64,000 nt of DNA from NCBI RefSeq assembly GCF_031344055.1, contig NZ_JADBEN010000005.1; one strand, 5' to 3'. This DNA comes from Methylobacillus flagellatus_A (lineage in GTDB: Bacteria; Pseudomonadota; Gammaproteobacteria; Burkholderiales; Methylophilaceae). Positions within the stretch are counted from its first letter, which is position 1. Each line of letters opens with the position of its first letter. Below, one piece after another: positions 1-8,852 of this stretch. Position numbers and translations under genes: made by a program. The notes beneath the pieces are model-generated. The model ran no database searches, was not told the DNA's origin, and was given only the letters and a program-made list of their open reading frames with translations.

Positions 1-1
1 C

Positions 2-805
2 GCCCAGCCCGGCCAGAACATGGACGTCACGGTATCGTCCATGGGCAACGCGCGCAGCCTGCGCGGCGGCACCCTGCTCATGACCCCGCTCAAGGGCGCG
101 GACAACCAGGTGTATGCCATGGCCCAGGGCAACCTGGTCATCGGCGGCGCGGGAGCGGGCGCCAACGGCACCAGCACGCAGATCAACCACCTTGGCGCAG
201 GGCGCATTTCAGCCGGCGCCATCGTGGAACGCGCCGTGCCTAGCCAGCTGACCGAAACCAGCACCATCAGGCTGGAGCTCAAGGAAGCCGATTTCTCCAC
301 CGCCAGCATGGTGGTCGACGCCATCAACAAGCGCTTCGGCAATGGCACCGCCACGCCGCTCGATGGGCGCGTGATCCAGGTGCAGCCCCCCATGGACACC
401 AACAGGATCGCCTTCATCGGCAACCTGGAGAACCTCGACGTCAAGCCGTCCCAGGGCCCGGCCAAGGTGATCCTCAACGCACGCACCGGTTCCGTGGTCA
501 TGAACCAGGCCGTGACGCTGGACGACTGCGCCATTTCCCATGGCAACCTCTCCGTGGTCATCAACACGGCTCCCGCCATCAGCCAGCCAGGCCCGTTCTC
601 CGGCGGGCAGACGGTGGCTACCCAGGTTTCCCAGGTGGAAATCAACAAAGAACCGGGCAAGGTCATCAAGCTGGATAAGGGCACCTCGCTTGCCGACGTG
701 GTGAAGGCGCTGAATGCCATCGGCGCCACGCCGCAGGATTTGCTGGCCATCCTGCAGGCCATGAAGGCGGCGGGCTCGCTGCGTGCGGACCTGGAAATCA
801 TCTAG
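2..805 (+). CDS. flgI: Flagellar P-ring protein FlgI, 5'-truncated by window edge
   Basis: This is the C-terminal part of the flagellar P-ring subunit, which is exported to the periplasm and forms the ring around the rod in the peptidoglycan layer. The frame is open from base 2, and the first in-frame ATG (base 20) is internal. Conserved family segments are VTVSSMGNARSLRGGTLLMTP near the visible start and GTSLADVVKALNAIGATPQDLLAIL near the end. Compared with a usual length of about 370 residues, roughly 100 N-terminal residues, including the signal peptide, lie outside the window. flgJ follows after 12 bases, so the two are co-transcribed. Identification is confident; only the start is missing. 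Confidence 0.95.
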   Translation, partial: AQPGQNMDVTVSSMGNARSLRGGTLLMTPLKGADNQVYAMAQGNLVIGGAGAGANGTSTQINHLGAGRISAGAIVERAVPSQLTETSTIRLELKEADFSTASMVVDAINKRFGNGTATPLDGRVIQVQPPMDTNRIAFIGNLENLDVKPSQGPAKVILNARTGSVVMNQAVTLDDCAISHGNLSVVINTAPAISQPGPFSGGQTVATQVSQVEINKEPGKVIKLDKGTSLADVVKALNAIGATPQDLLAILQAMKAAGSLRADLEII

Positions 806-817
806 GAGCACGGCGAC

Positions 818-1699
818 ATGGCTGCCTACAATCTCAATTCGGATATCAACGGCAGGATGGCGGCCGATGCCAACAGCCTGAACAATCTGAAATACGCTGC
901 GCGCGACAACAGCCCGGAATCGATCAAGGCCGCGGCAGTGCAGTTCGAAGCCTTAATGATCAACATGATGCTGAAAAGCATGCGCGACGCCTCGCCCAAG
1001 GAAAGCATGTTCGACAGTGAGCAAAGCCGCACCTTTACTTCAATGCTAGACCAGCAGCTCAGCCAGCAGATAGCCAACCGCGGCACCGGCCTTGCTGACA
1101 TGCTGGCCCGCCAGCTGCAAAACAAGTTGACCAGCGTGCCGCCGGAAGCGCTGGATTCCCTTTCTGCCACCCCGAGAAGCATGCCGCTCAATGCGAGCCA
1201 GTCGGCGGCCGGCGTCACTAACGCCAATCAAGCCCTGCCGCAGAATGCGCGTGAATTCGTGCAGCAGATGAGCCAGCATGCGGAGGCGGCCAGCCAGGAC
1301 AGCGGCATCCCCGCCCACCTGATGCTGGGCCAGGCAGCGCTGGAAACAGGCTGGGGCAAGCGCCAGATTACAGGCGCCGACGGCACTGCTAGCAACAACC
1401 TGTTCGGTATCAAGGCCGGGCCGAACTGGAAAGGCAAAACGGTAGACGCGCTCACCACCGAATATATCAACGGCATGCCGCAAAAGCGCATCGAGAAATT
1501 CCGCGCCTATGACTCCTATGCCGATTCGTTCCGCGACTTTGCCAACATGATGCGCAACAACCCGCGCTACGAGAATGTGATGGGCAATACCGGCAGCACC
1601 GCTGGCTACGCCCAGGCGATGCAGGACGCGGGCTATGCCACCGATCCCCAGTACGCCAGCAAGTTGCGGCGGGTGATCGAAAACATCACGGCTGCTTAA
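818..1699 (+). CDS. flgJ: Flagellar rod assembly protein / peptidoglycan hydrolase FlgJ
   Basis: FlgJ caps the growing rod and opens the peptidoglycan so that the rod can pass. The 293-residue protein has both expected halves: an N-terminal rod-capping domain (about residues 30-100, with AAVQFEALMINMMLKSMRDA) and a C-terminal glucosaminidase domain (about 145-290). The likely catalytic glutamate is E176 in the motif QAALETGWGKRQI. Length and domain order match dual-domain FlgJ of beta- and gammaproteobacteria. It lies 12 bases after flgI and ends within the -35 element of the flgK promoter. Confidence 0.95.
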   Translation: MAAYNLNSDINGRMAADANSLNNLKYAARDNSPESIKAAAVQFEALMINMMLKSMRDASPKESMFDSEQSRTFTSMLDQQLSQQIANRGTGLADMLARQLQNKLTSVPPEALDSLSATPRSMPLNASQSAAGVTNANQALPQNAREFVQQMSQHAEAASQDSGIPAHLMLGQAALETGWGKRQITGADGTASNNLFGIKAGPNWKGKTVDALTTEYINGMPQKRIEKFRAYDSYADSFRDFANMMRNNPRYENVMGNTGSTAGYAQAMQDAGYATDPQYASKLRRVIENITAA

Positions 1700-1723
1700 A
1701 GTTTACAAATTTTATGCCGTTCA
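1697..1723 (+). promoter_or_regulatory. Sigma-28 (FliA) promoter for flgKL
   Basis: The sequence TAAAGTTT (1697-1704), an 11-base spacer and GCCGTTCA (1716-1723) match the FliA consensus TAAAGTTT-N11-GCCGATAA, with a perfect -35 and GCCG in the -10. The TAA stop of flgJ is the first three bases of the -35 box. It sits about 30 bases before the flgK start, so flgK and flgL can be expressed as late genes separately from the flgI-flgJ transcript. Confidence 0.75.
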
Positions 1724-1754
1724 CCCACTTACGTAACCTTGATCGATACGCCCC

Positions 1755-3692
1755 ATGTCCAATATATTCAACATCGGCAAAACTGCACTCAATGCCGCCC
1801 AGGTAGGCATCAGCGTCACAGGGCACAACATCGCCAATGCCAATACCGAGGGCTATTCGCGCCAGGTGATCGTGCAGTCCACCAACCAGGCGCAGAACTG
1901 GGGCTTCGGCTACCTGGGCAACGGGACGCAGGTCGACACGGTCAAGCGTATCTACAACGACTTGCTGTCGCGCCAGATCAGCAACAGCCAGTCCATCGCC
2001 AGTTCGATCAACACCCAGCTTTCCAATATTAACCAGATCAACGACATGCTGGCCGATTCGGAAGCGGGCCTTTCTCCTGCTATCCAGGATTTCTTCGACT
2101 CGATCAACGACCTGTCGTCCGCACCCAACGATGCGGCGTCGCGCCAGGCCATGCTGTCCAACGCGGAAGCCTTGGTGAGCCGCTTCAACAGCCTGGGAAC
2201 CCGCCTGCAGGAAATGCAGAGTTCGGTGAATTCGCAGCTGACCGCCAGCGTCAATACGGTCAACCACTACGCCAAGGAAATCGCGCGGCTCAACGAAGCC
2301 ATCGACCTGGCGACAACCAGCACGGGCCAGCCGCCGAACGACCTGCTGGACCAACGCGACCAATTGGTGCTCGCGCTGAACAAGGAAATCAAGGGTACCG
2401 TCGTGGTGCAGGACGGCAACAAATACAATATCTCCATCGGCAACGGCATCCCGCTGGTCAACGGACTGACCGCGTATTCGCTCACCACGGTCAACTCGCC
2501 CACCAACCCGGGCAAGCTGGAAGTCGCCTACCAAGTCGGCTCGACCGTCTCCATTCTCTCCGAACAAAGCCTGCAGGGCGGCGTCATCGGCGGCTTGATC
2601 GAATACCGCCGCGAATCCCTGGACAAGGCCCAGAACACATTGGGGCAGATCGCCGTCGCACTGGCGCAGTCGTTCAACACCCAGCACCAGCAAGGCCTGA
2701 CCAACAACAACGTTCAGGGCGGCAATTTCTTCAATATCCCCTCGCCGCAGGTGAATGCCAGCAGCCGCAATACCGGCAATGCCGATATTTCCAGCAGCAT
2801 TACCGATGCCAACCTGTTGACGGCAAGCGACTACCGCCTGCGTTATGACGGGTCGAACTACATCGTCACCCGCCTCAGCGACAATACCGTGCAAACCTTC
2901 GGCAGCCTGCCGCAGACGATAGACGGCGTCAGCTTCACCCTGGCAGGCGGCGCCATGAACACGGGCGATGAATTCCTCATCAGGCCGACAGCCAATGCGG
3001 CGACCGATCTCTCCGTGGCAGTCAAGCAGATCGCTGACATCGCCGCCGGCGCGCCCGTCATCGCGACTTCGGCTGCGAGCGGCAACACCGGCAGCGGCGC
3101 GATCAGCGGCGCCACCGTGAGCAACGGCTACGCCAGCGCCCCGCTCGCGAGCCCGTTCACCCTGAGCTACAACAGCGGCGACCTGAGCGGCTTCCCCGCC
3201 GGCGAGGCCATCACGGTCACCACCAGCGCGGGCGTCACCACGACTTATCCGGCGGGCAGCACAGTCCCGTACAGCGCCGGCGCCACTATCAGCGTGGCAG
3301 GCATCAGCTTCAGCCTGAGCGGCGCCCCTGCGGATGGCGACCAGTTCACGATTGCGGCCAATACCAGCAATGCCGCGGGCGATAACCGCAACGCGCTGCA
3401 ACTGGCTGCCTTGCAAACCGCGAAGACCATGCTCAGCGGCACCGCATCCTACCAGGACACCTTCAACCAGCTGGTGAGCTACATCGGCAATCGCACCCGC
3501 GAGCTGCAAGTCACGGGGGCTGCCGAGGATGCGCTGCTGGCGCAATCGATTACCGCGCAGCAAAGCGAATCCGGCGTCAACCTGGATGAAGAGGCAGTCA
3601 ACCTGATCCGCTACCAGCAAGCCTACCAGGCGGCAGGCAAGGTGATGCAGATTGCCAGCACGCTGTTTGAAACAGTGCTATCGATTAGATAA
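1755..3692 (+). CDS. flgK: Flagellar hook-associated protein 1 FlgK
   Basis: FlgK forms the first hook-filament junction ring and is secreted through the flagellar export channel. The N-terminus (MSNIFNIGKTALNAAQVGIS, then the HNIANANTEGYSRQ motif) is the flagellar rod/hook domain shared with FlgE and FlgG. The C-terminus (SGVNLDEEAVNLIRYQQAYQ) is the matching coiled-coil D0/D1 segment. At 645 residues it is longer than the E. coli protein (about 547). The extra length is a Gly/Ser/Thr/Ala-rich middle (about residues 420-560), probably surface-exposed D2/D3. It is followed after 14 bases by flgL. Confidence 0.95.
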   Translation: MSNIFNIGKTALNAAQVGISVTGHNIANANTEGYSRQVIVQSTNQAQNWGFGYLGNGTQVDTVKRIYNDLLSRQISNSQSIASSINTQLSNINQINDMLADSEAGLSPAIQDFFDSINDLSSAPNDAASRQAMLSNAEALVSRFNSLGTRLQEMQSSVNSQLTASVNTVNHYAKEIARLNEAIDLATTSTGQPPNDLLDQRDQLVLALNKEIKGTVVVQDGNKYNISIGNGIPLVNGLTAYSLTTVNSPTNPGKLEVAYQVGSTVSILSEQSLQGGVIGGLIEYRRESLDKAQNTLGQIAVALAQSFNTQHQQGLTNNNVQGGNFFNIPSPQVNASSRNTGNADISSSITDANLLTASDYRLRYDGSNYIVTRLSDNTVQTFGSLPQTIDGVSFTLAGGAMNTGDEFLIRPTANAATDLSVAVKQIADIAAGAPVIATSAASGNTGSGAISGATVSNGYASAPLASPFTLSYNSGDLSGFPAGEAITVTTSAGVTTTYPAGSTVPYSAGATISVAGISFSLSGAPADGDQFTIAANTSNAAGDNRNALQLAALQTAKTMLSGTASYQDTFNQLVSYIGNRTRELQVTGAAEDALLAQSITAQQSESGVNLDEEAVNLIRYQQAYQAAGKVMQIASTLFETVLSIR

Positions 3693-3706
3693 ACGAGGAA
3701 CGTGCC

Positions 3707-4621
3707 ATGCGTATCAGCACCAACACCCTATACCAGAATGGCCTAAACAGACTCTCGCAGCTGCAGGTTGAGCAAGACCGCCTCATGCAGCAGATTTCGA
3801 GCAAGAAGCGCATTCTGACGCCTGCAGACGACCCTGTAGGCGCAGCACGCGCGCTGGAATTGCAAAACGCGCAACGCGTCAACACGCAATTCGAGCGCAA
3901 CCGCATGTTCGCCGAAAACGGCATGAATGCAATAGAAAGCAACCTGCAAAGTGTCACTGACCTGCTGATCGCAGCAAAGGCCAGGCTCACCGAGGCAGGC
4001 AACGCCTCCTATGACGACACCCAGCGCAGCTATATCGCCATCGACCTGAAAAACGACCTCGAAGCGCTGGTCGGCCTGGCCAACGCCCAGGATGGCAGCG
4101 GCAACTACCTGTATGCCGGCTACAGCACGGACACCGTGCCCTACACCCTCACTGCGGCAGGCGCCACCTACAACGGCGACAACCAGGTCCGCCAATTGCA
4201 GGTATCCAATACCCGCCAACTGCCGGTTGCCGACAACGGCCCCAATGTCTTCCAGGCGAACGGCAACGACATCTTTGCCGCATTGGCGGCCATTACCGAC
4301 TTGCTGCAGACACCGGTGGCCAGCGATGCCGACGCCCAGGCGTTGCAGGACGGACTGACGGCGGCGAGCGACGCCTTGCAAGGCACGCTGGACAATGTGC
4401 TCACCGTGCGGGCCCGCAATGGTTCAGCCCTCAAGGAGATCACGGCGCTCAATAGCGACGGCGACAGCCGCGAGTTGCAATATGCCAAGTCTCTATCGGA
4501 ACTGCAGGATCTCGATTACGCCAAGGCATTGTCCGACCTGGCCAAGCAGCAGACTGTGCTCGAGGCCGCGCAGAAGGCTTTCGTTGCCACCACCAGCCTT
4601 TCCCTGTTCAACTTGATCTAG
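3707..4621 (+). CDS. flgL: Flagellar hook-associated protein 3 FlgL
   Basis: FlgL is the second hook-filament junction protein, stacked between FlgK and the flagellin filament. The N-terminus MRISTNTLYQNGLNRLSQLQ and the ILTPADDPVGAARALEL segment are characteristic of the flagellin/FlgL superfamily, as is the C-terminal helical segment ending TTSLSLFNLI. At 304 residues it has the usual length. It is translationally close to flgK, and its end faces the EAL/HDOD gene, with a repeat and a terminator between them. Confidence 0.95.
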   Translation: MRISTNTLYQNGLNRLSQLQVEQDRLMQQISSKKRILTPADDPVGAARALELQNAQRVNTQFERNRMFAENGMNAIESNLQSVTDLLIAAKARLTEAGNASYDDTQRSYIAIDLKNDLEALVGLANAQDGSGNYLYAGYSTDTVPYTLTAAGATYNGDNQVRQLQVSNTRQLPVADNGPNVFQANGNDIFAALAAITDLLQTPVASDADAQALQDGLTAASDALQGTLDNVLTVRARNGSALKEITALNSDGDSRELQYAKSLSELQDLDYAKALSDLAKQQTVLEAAQKAFVATTSLSLFNLI

Positions 4622-4631
4622 ATCCCAAGCG

Positions 4632-4735
4632 CGGCCAACAACAAACAACACTCTCCTGGCGTTGTTGCCCTGCCTTGTCGTACCGCTTGACAGCCTGTGG
4701 CAGAGCGCCAAGCCGAGCTGGGACTGAGCAACGAT
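4632..4735. repeat. Dispersed palindromic intergenic repeat, copy A (divergent copy)
   Basis: This stretch after flgL contains the core shared with three other places in the window: a GGCGTTGTTGC segment, CCTGCCTTGTCGTAC, and GGCAGAGCGCC. The outer arms are less well preserved than in the other copies. Edges are approximate. It lies between two convergent genes, just before the terminator. Confidence 0.6.
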
Positions 4736-4752
4736 ACCAGCCGCTTTCAAAC

Positions 4753-4781
4753 AAAAAGCCGGAGGAACACTCCGGCTTTTT
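4753..4781. terminator. Bidirectional rho-independent terminator
   Basis: AAAAAGCCGGAG (4753-4764), a five-base loop and CTCCGGCTTTTT (4770-4781) form a perfect 12-bp stem. It has A-runs on the 5' side and T-runs on the 3' side, so it can stop transcription from both flgL (forward) and the EAL/HDOD gene (reverse). Confidence 0.85.
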
Positions 4782-4805
4782 GTTTGCTCCTCAGACTAGG
4801 CGATG

Positions 4806-6023
4806 CTATACCCCGAGCGCCTCCACCCATGACAGGGCCGCGATATGCGAGTCGTTGACCTTGTTCGGGTCAAGCTGCAGGCTTTCCGCCAGGGCAATGA
4901 TGCGGCTGTTGTCCTGGTTTTCACACGCCTCCGCCAGCTGCAGGAATGGCCCATACACGCCCTGGCGATGCAGTAACGCATCCTTGATGGCATCTGGCAG
5001 GTCTATCTTTTCCAGTACCCGCTCCATCGGCATTTCCAGCATCAGGTCGAGCATGGAGAACACGCCTGTCACAAACAGGTTGTCGCGTCCGGTCTTGTCG
5101 AAATAGCCCTCTCCGAGGAGCTCGGTCAGGCGGCCGCGCGTGATCGAGGTTTTCATCAGCGCGGGCACGGCGGAATTTTCTCCTGCCGTCACCATCAGCA
5201 AGGTCAGCCAGCGATAGAGCTGCTTGGTGCCGATGATCGTGAGCGCATGGCGCAGGGATTGTATTTCGCAGGACAAGCCGAACCCGACGGAGTTGATGTA
5301 GCGCAATAGCTTGAAGGACAGCGCGGCGTCGCGCTTGAAGCCGTTCTCGATATCGGGCATGTCGGCATCGCGGCTGATCATGTTCAGCAAATCCAGCACG
5401 GCGGCAAACGCCGGATTGATCACCTTGGCCGTGAAGGTCTCGGTATGGGCGAAATAGAAGCCCTGGATCAGGTGGAAGCCAATGTGGTGGCATGCCTCAT
5501 ACTGGTGGTGATGCTCGACCTTCTCCGCCACCACCGTGACGCCGAGTATCTGGTACTCCAGGAAGCGCCGCGCCACTTCGTCCATGGTATAGGCCAGGAT
5601 ATCGATCTTGACGTAATCGGCATAATCGATCAGCGCTGAGCCCACCAACGACTCACCCTTGTCCTTGAGCGCGATCCGATAGCCGCGCTGGCGCAGGAAC
5701 TGGCAGCGCTCCAACACTTCATTGCTCGGCGCCACCAATGACTCCAGCTCGAGCACGGCCTTTGCCGGAGGCAATAGCTCCAGCAGCTCGCTGTGCAGCA
5801 TTTCCTCGCTGATGTTGAGGAAGGCCAGCTTGTCGCCCAGCAGCCATTGGGTGCCCATGTCGTTGATAGTGTTCATCAGCACGCGGTTGCAGGCCTGCAG
5901 GCTGTTTTCGTATACCGCAGTCGTCGCCTCGGCGCTATGGCGGAAGAACAGCTCGTAGGCCACGATCTCCTGCGACGGGTTCATGATGGGTTGACGGCCA
6001 ATATATGCCTGATCTTGTTCCAT
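4806..6023 (-). CDS. EAL-HDOD domain signalling protein (degenerate EAL)
   Basis: This 405-residue protein pairs an N-terminal EAL-type domain with a C-terminal HDOD domain, the architecture of YuxH and of Vibrio CdgJ, which affects motility. The signature EAL is replaced by YEL (AYELFFRHS, residues 22-30). The later segment VVAEKVEHHHQYEACHHIG resembles the EAL fold but departs from the active-site pattern, so I expect little or no cyclic-di-GMP hydrolysis. The HDOD part begins around residue 200 (LSFKLLRYINSVGFGL). It sits inside the flagellar cluster, convergent with flgL, which suggests a role in motility control. Function is inferred from family and location. Confidence 0.85.
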   Translation of the reverse strand: MEQDQAYIGRQPIMNPSQEIVAYELFFRHSAEATTAVYENSLQACNRVLMNTINDMGTQWLLGDKLAFLNISEEMLHSELLELLPPAKAVLELESLVAPSNEVLERCQFLRQRGYRIALKDKGESLVGSALIDYADYVKIDILAYTMDEVARRFLEYQILGVTVVAEKVEHHHQYEACHHIGFHLIQGFYFAHTETFTAKVINPAFAAVLDLLNMISRDADMPDIENGFKRDAALSFKLLRYINSVGFGLSCEIQSLRHALTIIGTKQLYRWLTLLMVTAGENSAVPALMKTSITRGRLTELLGEGYFDKTGRDNLFVTGVFSMLDLMLEMPMERVLEKIDLPDAIKDALLHRQGVYGPFLQLAEACENQDNSRIIALAESLQLDPNKVNDSHIAALSWVEALGV

Positions 6024-6125
6024 ACAATCAAAATTTCCAGATGACGTTCTATTTAAGCGGCCAATAAAAGCAAAACTTGATGGGGCGAAGCAATGAAATG
6101 TTCTGCGAACCGCTTTTCGCTTTTA

Positions 6126-6923
6126 TTATTCCCGTGGCGCCTTGACGACAGGATGCGCTATCTCCTGCATGAAGCTCATGCTCTCGTGCATCAGCTTCTG
6201 CACAGGCTGCATCATGTAGGGCAATGCCAGCATCAGCAACAGAAATCCCAACGATATTGTAATCGGGAAACCGATGCCGAACAGGTTGAGTTGCGGCGCA
6301 GCCCTGGTCAATACGCCGAGCGCCAGGTTTGCCAGCAGCAATGCCGTGATGATGGGCAACGAGATCAACAAGCCGGCACTGAATATCTTGCCTCCCCACA
6401 GGGCGATTTTATAGGGATTCAGGCCGAAATTCGGCTCCGCGGTGATGGGAAAGCTGGAAAAACTCTCGGCCAGCGTGGAAATCACGACCAGGTGGCCGTT
6501 GATGCTCAGGAAGATCAGCATGGACAGCACCACCAGGAACTGCCCGATCGCGGTGCTCTGCCCCTGGGTCTGCGGGTCGTAGAACATGGCGAACCCGAGC
6601 CCCATGGTCATCCCCGCGGCATGCCCGGCCAGCTCCACCGCCGAGAAGATAATGCGCAGGCTGAAGCCCATTGCCGCGCCAATGAGGACTTGCTGGCACA
6701 GGATCAGCAAACTGTTCATGGAAAACACCGATACCGGCGGGATATCGGGGATGGCCGGGATCACCGCCACCGTCAATACCAGGCCGAACCCCAGCTTGAT
6801 ATTGTTCGGCAGCGCGCGGTGGTTGAACAGCGGAGCAATCGCGATGAAGGCGAGTATGCGCGTGAGCGGCCACATCAGGGTCGCCACCCACACCTGCAGG
6901 AACTCGCTGGGGATCGTCACCAT
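6126..6923 (-). CDS. fliR: Flagellar type III export protein FliR
   Basis: FliR is one of the inner-membrane components of the flagellar export gate (FliPQR). The 265-residue protein is strongly hydrophobic with several membrane segments. It carries family signatures such as LQVWVATLMWPLTRILAFIA at the N-terminus and LLMLALPYMMQPVQKL near the C-terminus. Length matches the family (about 260). It is the last gene of the reverse operon fliL-M-N-O-P-Q-R and starts 10 bases after fliQ. Confidence 0.95.
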   Translation of the reverse strand: MVTIPSEFLQVWVATLMWPLTRILAFIAIAPLFNHRALPNNIKLGFGLVLTVAVIPAIPDIPPVSVFSMNSLLILCQQVLIGAAMGFSLRIIFSAVELAGHAAGMTMGLGFAMFYDPQTQGQSTAIGQFLVVLSMLIFLSINGHLVVISTLAESFSSFPITAEPNFGLNPYKIALWGGKIFSAGLLISLPIITALLLANLALGVLTRAAPQLNLFGIGFPITISLGFLLLMLALPYMMQPVQKLMHESMSFMQEIAHPVVKAPRE

Positions 6924-6933
6924 GCGGATTCAT

Positions 6934-7209
6934 TCACCCCGCCAGGGTGGGAATGCTCGTGAATACCGTCCTGAGGTAATCCGTAAATACCGACAGCATC
7001 CAGGGCCCGGCAATCAACAGGGTGGCAAAGACGCCCAGAAGTTTCGGGATAAAGGTCAGCGTGGTTTCGTTGATCTGGGTCGCGGCCTGGAAAATGCTCA
7101 CCAGCAAGCCGATGGCCAATACCACCAGCAATATCGGGCCGGCCATCATCAACAATACCTCCGCCGCCTGGCGCCCCATGGTCATGACTTGTTCGGGACT
7201 CATGCTCAT
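6934..7209 (-). CDS. fliQ: Flagellar type III export protein FliQ
   Basis: FliQ is the small two-helix membrane subunit of the flagellar export gate. At 91 residues it is exactly the usual size. It begins MSMSPEQVMTMGRQAAEVLL, followed by two hydrophobic helices separated by the conserved FQAATQINETTLTFIPK loop. The gene lies between fliP and fliR with gaps of about 10 bases, in the canonical P-Q-R order. Confidence 0.96.
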   Translation of the reverse strand: MSMSPEQVMTMGRQAAEVLLMMAGPILLVVLAIGLLVSIFQAATQINETTLTFIPKLLGVFATLLIAGPWMLSVFTDYLRTVFTSIPTLAG

Positions 7210-7221
7210 CTATCTGCCCTC

Positions 7222-7974
7222 TCAATAGAAACTCTGCGCCAGGGAACCCAGCAGCAATTGCCAGCCATCCACCAGCACGAACAGCATCAGCTTGAACGGC
7301 AAGGCCACGATGGCCGGCGATACCATCATCATCCCCATCGACATCAGGATGCTGGCCACCACCATATCGATGATGAGGAACGGGATGAAGATCGCAAACC
7401 CGATCTGGAAGGCGGTTTTCAACTCACTCGTCACGAACGCCGGCACCAGCACGCGCAACGGCACTTCTTCAGGAGTGGCCACGGCGTCGGTACGCGACAT
7501 CTTGAAAAACAAGGCCAGGTCGGATTCGCGCGTTTGCTTGAGCATGAACTCCTTGAGCGGAATGGAACCGCGGACCATGGCTTCCTGCATGGTGATGCGC
7601 TCCTCGTCGAACGGCTGGTAGGCCTCGGTATAGATGCGCTCAAATACCGGCCCCATGACAAACAAGGTCAGGAACAGCGCCAGCCCCACCAGCACCTGGT
7701 TGGGCGGGGAGGACTGCGTGCCCAATGCCTGGCGCAGCAATGACAGCACGATGATGATGCGGGTGAACCCGGTCATCATGAGCAAGGCGGCGGGCAGGAA
7801 CGACAGCGATGTGAGCAGGATCAGGGTCTGGATGCTCAGGGAGTAATTCTGCCCTCCGCCTGCCGCCGGCTGGCTATTGATCAGGCCCAGGCCGCCAGGT
7901 TCCGCGGCGTGACCCAGCAACGGCAGGCCAAGCAGCGCCAACGATAGTAAAACGGGAAAATAGCGTGATGGCAT
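7222..7974 (-). CDS. fliP: Flagellar type III export protein FliP
   Basis: FliP is the core pore subunit of the flagellar export gate. The 250-residue protein has a cleavable-looking signal peptide (about residues 1-23, ending LLGHAAEP), as is typical of FliP. Its hydrophobic segments carry the family motifs FTRIIIVLSLLRQALGTQ, FVTSELKTAFQIGFAIFIPF and MGMMMVSPAIVALPFKLMLF. The start is followed closely upstream by fliO (7 bases). Confidence 0.97.
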   Translation of the reverse strand: MPSRYFPVLLSLALLGLPLLGHAAEPGGLGLINSQPAAGGGQNYSLSIQTLILLTSLSFLPAALLMMTGFTRIIIVLSLLRQALGTQSSPPNQVLVGLALFLTLFVMGPVFERIYTEAYQPFDEERITMQEAMVRGSIPLKEFMLKQTRESDLALFFKMSRTDAVATPEEVPLRVLVPAFVTSELKTAFQIGFAIFIPFLIIDMVVASILMSMGMMMVSPAIVALPFKLMLFVLVDGWQLLLGSLAQSFY

Positions 7975-7980
7975 GGCGGT

Positions 7981-8409
7981 TCAGGGCTTTCTTTGCAGGG
8001 ACTTGTTCAGCCAGGCTGAAAACGGCGTCGCCGCCTGGTTGGTTGTAGGGCCCGCCAGCGGAATTTCCTCGCCCGGCTCAAGATCAGCGAGGCTGGTGAC
8101 TTGCCCGGGCGCGACACCCAGCACCAGCCACCGTCCCGCGACCTCGACCACCACCACGCGCTCGCGGCTGCCGACGCTGACGCCGCCGACGATGCGCACC
8201 ACGGATTGCTGCTTGAGCCCTGGCGTCATGCGCTTCATCAGCCAGGCAATGCCTATCATCACGCCAAGCACCAATGCCAGGCCCAACACCATGCGCAACA
8301 GGCTGCCGGTGGCGGAAACCTCTTCGGCGGCCGCCCATGTCACTGCCGGGCTGAGCAGCAAGCCCGACAAGGCCAGCCTGTATGCAGCCAGGCGTTTTGT
8401 ATTCTTCAT
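7981..8409 (-). CDS. fliO: Flagellar biosynthesis protein FliO
   Basis: FliO is a small membrane protein that helps assemble the FliP ring. This 142-residue product has an N-terminal signal-like segment and one membrane helix (MVLGLALVLGVMIGIAWLMK, about residues 40-60). A basic cytoplasmic domain follows with VVRIVGGVSVGSRERVVVVE, the typical FliO pattern. FliO is poorly conserved, and the position between fliN and fliP supports the call. Confidence 0.9.
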   Translation of the reverse strand: MKNTKRLAAYRLALSGLLLSPAVTWAAAEEVSATGSLLRMVLGLALVLGVMIGIAWLMKRMTPGLKQQSVVRIVGGVSVGSRERVVVVEVAGRWLVLGVAPGQVTSLADLEPGEEIPLAGPTTNQAATPFSAWLNKSLQRKP

Positions 8410-8423
8410 GGAAACCGGCTCTG

Positions 8424-8852
8424 TTACTTGTTGATTTTACGAATGCGCTCAGCGGGCGTGATGATGTCGGTCAGCCGGATGCCGAACTTGTCGTTTACCA
8501 CGACGACCTCGCCTTGGGCGATCAGGCAGCCGTTCACCAGCACGTCCATCGGTTCGCCTGCCAACCCGTCCAATTCGACAACCGAGCCTTGGGCGAGCTG
8601 CAGCAGGTTCTTGATCGCGATCTTGGTGCGGCCTAGCTCTACGGTCAGTTGTACCGGGATATCCAGGATGAAGTCGATATCATTCTGGGTTTCGTGCAGT
8701 TTGTTCTTGGCAGAAAACTCGGTGAACACCGGCGCCTGTTCCGCCTTGCCGCCCTGCAGCGCCGAGGCCTCGGCCTCTTCTGCCTGGCTTTGCTCCGCCA
8801 TGGCGGCGCCCCAGTCGTCCATCAACTGCTCGTCATTGGGATCAATCGCCAT
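8424..8852 (-). CDS. fliN: Flagellar motor switch protein FliN
   Basis: FliN forms much of the C-ring and helps rotor switching and export. The 142-residue protein has an acidic variable N-terminal half and a C-terminal SpoA/FliN domain (about residues 65-140). That domain includes DIPVQLTVELGRTKIAIKNL and GCLIAQGEVVVVNDKFGIRL, both classical. Its start overlaps the end of fliM by 11 bases, so translation is probably coupled. Confidence 0.96.
   Translation of the reverse strand: MAIDPNDEQLMDDWGAAMAEQSQAEEAEASALQGGKAEQAPVFTEFSAKNKLHETQNDIDFILDIPVQLTVELGRTKIAIKNLLQLAQGSVVELDGLAGEPMDVLVNGCLIAQGEVVVVNDKFGIRLTDIITPAERIRKINK

Noticed and set aside
1686..3620. 644-codon open frame on the reverse strand over flgK
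   Set aside because: It is antisense to a clear flgK, has low-complexity Arg/Ala/Gly-rich composition typical of shadow frames in GC-rich genes, and shows no recognisable domain or ribosome binding site.
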